Source: Acidobacteriota bacterium
GTDB lineage: Bacteria; Acidobacteriota; Vicinamibacteria; Vicinamibacterales; Vicinamibacteraceae
Reading direction: 5' to 3'
Length of the DNA: 64,000 nt
Assembly: GCA_023429845.1 (NCBI GenBank)
Contig: JAEZCY010000207.1
Coordinates: 4,840-68,839 of the forward strand
The position numbers and the translations under genes were made by a program. The notes beneath the pieces are model-generated. The model did no database searches and was not told the origin of the DNA. It saw nothing but the letters and a program-made list of their open reading frames with translations. The stretch's first letter is position 1. Every line of letters starts with the position of its first letter. Below, one piece after another: positions 60,172 to 64,000 of the stretch.

Positions 60172-61172
60172 TCGAAGTCCTGTACGAGCACCCCACCTGG
60201 TTTGCGCGGCTCTTCGAGTCGCTCGACGAGCGGGGCGTGCCGTACAGGTCGCATCACGCCGGGGCCCTCCGTTTCGAGCCGGATTGGAAGCACGACGCGG
60301 CGGCGCGCGCCGCCGCGCCAGATCTGCTGGTCAACCGGATGAGTCCGTCGGCTGACCGGCGCGGCCACGGGCACGGCATCCTCGCGACCCTCCAGTATCT
60401 GGAGTCGATGGAGGCCGGAGGCGTGCCCGTCGTCAACGGTTCGAAGGCCTACGGGTTCGAGATTTCGAAGGCGCGGCAGATGGCGCTGCTGGCCGACCTC
60501 GGCTTGCCGTTCCCGCGCACTCGCGTCATCGTGGCTGCTGCCGACGCGGTGCCGGCCACCGAAGGGCTCCGCTGGCCGATTGTGGTGAAGCCGAGCGTCG
60601 GAGGCAGTGGGGCAGGCGTGCTGCGCTTCGATCGGCGTGCCGATCTCGCGGCCGCCGTGCGGGATGCGCAGCTCGATTTCGGCGTGGACCACCTGGCGCT
60701 CGTGCAGGAGTTCATTCCCGCGCGCGGCGGGCACATCACGCGAGTGGAGGTCCTGGACGGCCGCTATCTCTACGCGATCGCCATTCCGGTGAGTGGGCGC
60801 AGTTTCAACCTGTGCCCGGCCGACCTCTGCGACGTGCCGGAGGCCCGGCCAGCCAGCCGCACCGAACTTGGCGGCAACTGCGCCGTCTCGCTGCCGGCAG
60901 CGGGCACGCGCGCGGTGCGTGCCGACCCGCCGCAGCACATCGTCGATGCCGTCGTGCGGATGACCACGGCGGCCGGTTTCGACGTTGGCGGCGTCGAATA
61001 CGTGGTGGACGACCGTGACGGTCAGGCGTACTTCTACGACCTGAACGCGCTGTCGAACTTCGTCGCCGATGCGCCATCGGTGATTGGCTTCGACCCATGG
61101 CTGCCGTGGGTCGACTACCTGGTCGCGCGCCACGAAGCGGCCATTGCCGCGCCTCGTCCGGTCGCGGTATGA
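60168..61172 (+). CDS. RimK-like ATP-grasp ligase
   Basis: A 334-residue ATP-grasp protein. Signatures: WPIVVKPSVGGSGAGVLRF (nucleotide-binding Lys), LVQEFIPARGGHITRVEVLDGRYLYAI, and the metal-ligand end FYDLNALSNF. It would join a carboxylate to an amine; neither substrate is known. The GTG start overlaps terC, with AAGGAAGAG upstream. TerC and ATP-grasp genes also cluster in tellurium-resistance-type systems of other bacteria, so a shared function is plausible but unproved. Confidence 0.85.
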   Translation: MIEVLYEHPTWFARLFESLDERGVPYRSHHAGALRFEPDWKHDAAARAAAPDLLVNRMSPSADRRGHGHGILATLQYLESMEAGGVPVVNGSKAYGFEISKARQMALLADLGLPFPRTRVIVAAADAVPATEGLRWPIVVKPSVGGSGAGVLRFDRRADLAAAVRDAQLDFGVDHLALVQEFIPARGGHITRVEVLDGRYLYAIAIPVSGRSFNLCPADLCDVPEARPASRTELGGNCAVSLPAAGTRAVRADPPQHIVDAVVRMTTAAGFDVGGVEYVVDDRDGQAYFYDLNALSNFVADAPSVIGFDPWLPWVDYLVARHEAAIAAPRPVAV

Positions 61173-61209
61173 CAAGCAAGCGGGGCTTCAGTCCCGAGAA
61201 GGAGTAGAG

Positions 61210-61638
61210 ATGCCATACCCTGAATTCCTGATTGCGCCGATGCGCGATGAACTGACGCAGGTGGGTTTCGAGGAACTGCGCACGGCGGCCGCCGTCGACG
61301 GTGCCGTGGAGCGGAAGGGCACCACGCTGGTGGTGGTCAACTCCGTATGCGGGTGTGCTGCCGGCAAGGCGCGGCCCGGCATCGCTCGCGCCATGTCGCA
61401 CGGGACGAAGCCGGATCACGCCGTGACGGTGTTTGCCGGTGCCGACATCGAGGCGACCGACCGCGCCCGTTCCTACTTCACCGGCTATCCGCCCTCGTCG
61501 CCGTCAGTGGGGCTGCTGCGCGACGGCAAGCTCGTGTACATGATGGAGCGCCACGAAATCGAGGGGAACTCCGCCGACGGCATCGCCCAGGCCCTGACCG
61601 CAGCGTTCGACAAGCACTGCGCGACGCAGAACGCGTAG
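61210..61638 (+). CDS. Bacilliredoxin (BrxA/BrxB, YphP/YqiW family)
   Basis: A 142-residue thioredoxin-fold protein. The active-site CGC motif (VVNSVCGCAAGKARPG) is intact, and the family start PYPEFLIAPMRDEL is present. In Bacillus these proteins remove bacillithiol from S-thiolated proteins; whether this organism makes bacillithiol is not visible here. AAGGAG (61199-61204) stands before the ATG. It follows the ATP-grasp gene by 37 bases, containing a small hairpin (CGGG...CCCG). Confidence 0.9.
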   Translation: MPYPEFLIAPMRDELTQVGFEELRTAAAVDGAVERKGTTLVVVNSVCGCAAGKARPGIARAMSHGTKPDHAVTVFAGADIEATDRARSYFTGYPPSSPSVGLLRDGKLVYMMERHEIEGNSADGIAQALTAAFDKHCATQNA

Positions 61639-61681
61639 GCGAGTCGCTCTCCAGGCGAGTCGCCACGCTCGCTGCGTTGTG

Positions 61682-61798
61682 ATGCGGCAATGCGGGGAAT
61701 GCGGAAATGCGTGAATGTCGAGGGCTCCGGACATCCCGGGCTTTCGACATTCCCGCATTCCCGCATTCCCGCATTCCCGCATTTCCGAATTCCCCGCA
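61682..61798. repeat. Octamer inverted repeat between bacilliredoxin and ferrochelatase genes, locus 4
   Basis: Left arm 61682-61721 (GGGGAATGC-type units ending GAATGTCGA) and right arm 61744-61798 (TCGACATTCCC then GCATTCCC units, 8-base period). AATGTCGA and TCGACATT pair perfectly around a 22-base loop containing CCCGGG. It lies between convergent genes and may end both transcripts. Confidence 0.8.
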
Positions 61799-62848
61799 CT
61801 AGCCGTTCGCTGACGCAGGCCGCACCGGCGGCGCCAACTCCCGAGCATTCGGCTGTTCCGGGTGGACGAGCATGAGGGGGACACCCCGCTTGTAAGTGTC
61901 CCACGTGCGTACCACCATGTCGGCCATCGTGCCGACGAATGCCGGGTGCGCGTTCACCGCCGAAGCGCGCGCCATCGGCAGCCCCAGCTCCTCGCAGGTG
62001 GCCCGTGCCTCGCGGTCGAGGTCGTACAGCACCTCGACGTGGTCGCAGACGAAGCCGATCGGGCTGACGATCACGGCCTCGAGCCCGCCGGTCGCGTGCT
62101 CCGCGCGCAGGTACTCGTTCACGTCCGGCCCGAGCCAGGGATCCTCTGGTCTGCCGCTGCGGCTCTGGAAGACAAGGGCCCAGTCGGTCGTGCCGAGACG
62201 CCGCGCGACCTCCGCTGCCGAGAGCTCCAGTTGCCGGTGATACGTTGCGGCGCCAGGCATGGCCGCCGGGACGCTGTGGGCGGTGAAGACGAGCCGGGCG
62301 CGCTCGGCGTGGTCGGGCGGCAAGGTGTCGCGCGCGACGATGACCCTGTCGGCCACGGCCGTCAGGAAGCCGTCGTGGAGGTGCCAGTCACCCACGTACG
62401 TGACGTCCACCGGTCGCCAGCCCCCGGCGTGCGCCGCCTCGCGTGCCTGCAGCACGTTGTGCCGGTACTGCGTGCAGCTCGAGTACGAGCGGTGCGCCGC
62501 CGCCAGGACGCCGATGGCGCGGCGGACGCCATCGCGCGCCATCTGCGCCAGTACGTCGGGCAGCAGCGGGCTCCAGTTGCGCATGCCCACGTAGACGGGA
62601 AGCGGCAGACCTCTGGCGTGGAGGTGCTGCCGCAGTGCCTCGGCCTGCGCCATCGTGTACTGCGTGAGCGGAGACACCCCATCGAACTGTTCGTAGTGGT
62701 GCGCCACCTCCTCCACGCGGTCGGACGGGATGTTCCGCCCGCGCAGGACGTTGGCGAGGAAGGGGCGGATGTCGTCCAGGCCGAGCGGGCCACCGAACGA
62801 CACGAGCAGGACGGCGTCGAACGGTCCGGACATGTCAAGGGCGATCAT
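61799..62848 (-). CDS. hemH: Ferrochelatase
   Basis: A 349-residue enzyme inserting iron into a porphyrin. Family motifs: VLLVSFGGPLGLDDI, YVGMRNWSPLLPDVL, the catalytic His in LVFTAHSVPAAM, and the metal-site FQSRSGRPEDPWLGPDV and VSPIGFVCDHVEVLYDLD. Whether the substrate is protoporphyrin IX or coproporphyrin III is not settled by sequence alone. The first ATG (62848) lacks a clear ribosome site; an ATG at 62833 is equally possible. It is divergent from surE. Confidence 0.93.
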   Translation of the reverse strand: MIALDMSGPFDAVLLVSFGGPLGLDDIRPFLANVLRGRNIPSDRVEEVAHHYEQFDGVSPLTQYTMAQAEALRQHLHARGLPLPVYVGMRNWSPLLPDVLAQMARDGVRRAIGVLAAAHRSYSSCTQYRHNVLQAREAAHAGGWRPVDVTYVGDWHLHDGFLTAVADRVIVARDTLPPDHAERARLVFTAHSVPAAMPGAATYHRQLELSAAEVARRLGTTDWALVFQSRSGRPEDPWLGPDVNEYLRAEHATGGLEAVIVSPIGFVCDHVEVLYDLDREARATCEELGLPMARASAVNAHPAFVGTMADMVVRTWDTYKRGVPLMLVHPEQPNARELAPPVRPASANG

Positions 62849-62970
62849 AGAACGGTGAGCTGGGAGTGCGCGAGGCCGAGAGCCGGGCGACGTCAGTCAC
62901 CGAACACGAGTCACGAAGCAGAGCAGGCTGCCGGCCACCACACCAGGGGGCCGGACGACGAAGGCGGTTG

Positions 62971-63732
62971 ATGCGTACGATACTGGTTACGAATGACGAT
63001 GGGTACGAGTCGGAAGGGATACGGTCGCTCGCGTCGGCCCTGGCGCCGCTGGGCCGCGTGATCGTCTGCGCGCCGCTCGGGGAAGCGAGTGCGATCGGCC
63101 ACGCGCTGACGCTGGCCCGCCCCTTGCGCCTGCGGACGGTGGCCGGTGATTGGTACGCCGTGGACGGCACCCCTGCCGATTGCGTGAACATCGCCGTGGC
63201 GCACGTGCTGAACGGACGACTGCCTGACATCGTGGCGTCAGGCATCAACAAGGGCTGGAACGTCGGCGACGATGTCACGTACTCGGGCACGGTGGGCGGC
63301 GCGCTGGAGGGCGTGCTGCTCGGTGTGCCCGCGGTGGCCGTGTCGATGCAGCGCGCGCGCCAGTACGACTTCACGCATGCCGCGGGTGCGGCCGCCGCGG
63401 TGGTACGTGACGTGCTCGCGCAGGGGCTGCCGCCTCGTGTGCTGCTGAACGTGAACGTGCCGGACGGCGTGCCCGCCGGGTGGGCGACGACGGTGCAGGC
63501 GGCGCGGACGCATACGACCAACGTGCTGCGCCGCGACGATCCGTGGGGGCGGCCGTACTACTGGATGGACGAAGCGCGCATGGAGTGGGCAGCCACCGGC
63601 GGCACCGACTACGAGGCGGTCAGGGCTGGCCTCATCTCGGTCACGCCGCTGCAGGCCGACCTGACGGCGCACGCCGCGCTCGCCGCCACGTCAGCACTGG
63701 TCGGGCGCGCAGGGGCCCGGGATCAGGCGTGA
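62971..63732 (+). CDS. surE: 5'/3'-nucleotidase SurE
   Basis: A 253-residue metal-dependent phosphatase for nucleoside monophosphates. The N-terminal ILVTNDDGYESEGI carries the metal-binding Asp pair, and DIVASGINKGWNVGDDVTYSGTVGGALEG is the second active-site block. AAGG precedes the ATG at 62971, which starts the conserved sequence. Its end overlaps a convergent small ORF by 10 bases. Confidence 0.95.
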   Translation: MRTILVTNDDGYESEGIRSLASALAPLGRVIVCAPLGEASAIGHALTLARPLRLRTVAGDWYAVDGTPADCVNIAVAHVLNGRLPDIVASGINKGWNVGDDVTYSGTVGGALEGVLLGVPAVAVSMQRARQYDFTHAAGAAAAVVRDVLAQGLPPRVLLNVNVPDGVPAGWATTVQAARTHTTNVLRRDDPWGRPYYWMDEARMEWAATGGTDYEAVRAGLISVTPLQADLTAHAALAATSALVGRAGARDQA

Positions 63733-63902
63733 TAGTTGACGTGCTGTCCCTTGCCGGAGGCGCTGGCTGCCTCGATCAGGCGCACCATCGCTTCGGCCTC
63801 CTTCTGCTTCTCCTGAAGGGCCCGGCTGATGACGACCGTCGTCCGGTCCGTCGCGGCCGACGCGCCGCTGGCGCCAGCGCTGAGTGCGGAAATCCCGGTC
63901 AT
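63723..63902 (-). CDS. Small YjfB-like putative motility protein
   Basis: A 59-codon ORF, convergent with surE and overlapping its last 10 bases. The sequence starts MTGISALSAG and continues with ISRALQEKQKEAEAMVRLIE, a heptad-like helix, ending GKGQHVNYHA. This pattern (helix with QKEA...L, then a short Gly-containing tail ending in V-x-x-x-A) resembles the YjfB putative motility family. The reading is by eye and short. A competing longer frame on the same strand is low in quality and rejected. Confidence 0.55.
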   Translation of the reverse strand: MTGISALSAGASGASAATDRTTVVISRALQEKQKEAEAMVRLIEAASASGKGQHVNYHA

Positions 63903-63941
63903 ACGCTGGCAATCGGCGGACCGGCCGCGGACTTTAGCTGT

Positions 63942-63949
63942 GGTACACT
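63942..63949 (+). promoter_or_regulatory. Extended -10 promoter of tRNA-Pro
   Basis: TGG-TACACT: a TACACT -10 (63944-63949) preceded by TG, twelve bases before the tRNA 5' end. No -35 is recognised. Confidence 0.45.
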
Positions 63950-63960
63950 CTCCCGGTTGT

Positions 63961-64000
63961 CGGGGCGTGGCTCAGCCTGGTAGAGCACTCGGTTCGGGAC
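63961..64000 (+). tRNA. tRNA-Pro (CGG anticodon), truncated by the window end
   Basis: The 5' 40 bases are present: acceptor strand CGGGGCG, D-arm GCTC...GAGC, anticodon stem CTCGG, loop TTCGGGA with anticodon CGG. The 3' half lies beyond the window. Confidence 0.88.

Noticed and set aside
63691..63912. 73-codon minus-strand frame after surE
   Set aside because: It is rich in Arg/Asp/Gly with no pattern. The overlapping 59-codon frame has a better helix and family-like tail.

Overview
The window is GC-rich, gene-dense bacterial chromosome with no phage, transposase or CRISPR array. It carries an Oar-type TonB-dependent receptor with an N-terminal carboxypeptidase-regulatory domain, an AroD-AroE fusion, a SpoIVB-family (S55) peptidase outside any sporulation context, and a MerR/HspR-controlled clpB operon. 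Together these suggest a soil Acidobacteriota, probably of the Vicinamibacteria/Luteitalea type. That placement is inference from gene content, not from a marker tree.

Layout. 1-3.2 kb: a sigma-54 activator, then an ECF sigma/anti-sigma pair with a likely autoregulated ECF promoter. 3.2-7.3 kb (minus): an exported beta-propeller protein and an S55 peptidase. 7.4-18.6 kb (plus): the centrepiece, a tightly coupled aromatic amino acid operon aroDE-trpE-trpG-trpD-trpC-trpF-trpB-trpA-aroQ-aroF-tyrA. It is preceded by an apparent classical transcription attenuator: a 36-codon leader peptide with Tyr-Trp-Trp-Trp-Tyr, a 12-bp antiterminator and a U-tract terminator. The last gene, tyrA, is fused to a GNAT acetyltransferase domain. 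18.7-22.8 kb: a 3-oxoacid CoA-transferase pair, a small secreted protein, leucyl aminopeptidase and a small membrane protein. 22.8-33.1 kb (minus): a seven-gene housekeeping run, in transcription order a GT-C membrane protein, nth, a zincin-like protein, rsmA, RNase J, ftsK and an AMIN/amidase.

33.2-41.9 kb is a carbohydrate-use region. A TonB-dependent receptor and a divergent GH78 alpha-L-rhamnosidase-like lipoprotein share a control region with a GntR/FadR-like operator. Beyond them lie a GMC oxidoreductase and a divergent Tat-exported gluconate-2-dehydrogenase subunit 3. 41.9-47 kb is DNA repair: an ImuB-like, apparently catalytically dead Y-family protein, a DUF3467 protein and lexA on minus, and a secreted protein coupled to recG on plus. 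47-50.8 kb: rsmD, coaD, an aminotransferase and a GlcD-like oxidase. 50.9-54.1 kb: a divergent ArnT-like glycosyltransferase and rho. 54.3-59.2 kb (minus): pcm, then the hspR-cbpA-clpB heat-shock operon. 59.4-64 kb: a TerC/ATP-grasp/bacilliredoxin cluster, ferrochelatase, surE, a 59-codon ORF and the start of tRNA-Pro(CGG).

A second theme is a family of intergenic repeats built from the octamer GGGAATGC/GCATTCCC, sharing the core TCGACATTCCC. They occur at four loci, two of them as long inverted repeats between convergent genes. One contains a 30-bp tandem repeat that runs into the 5' end of pcm. No intergenic stretch much exceeds 300 bases; the longest are the trp leader, the rnj upstream region and the pcm/clpB gap, each described below.
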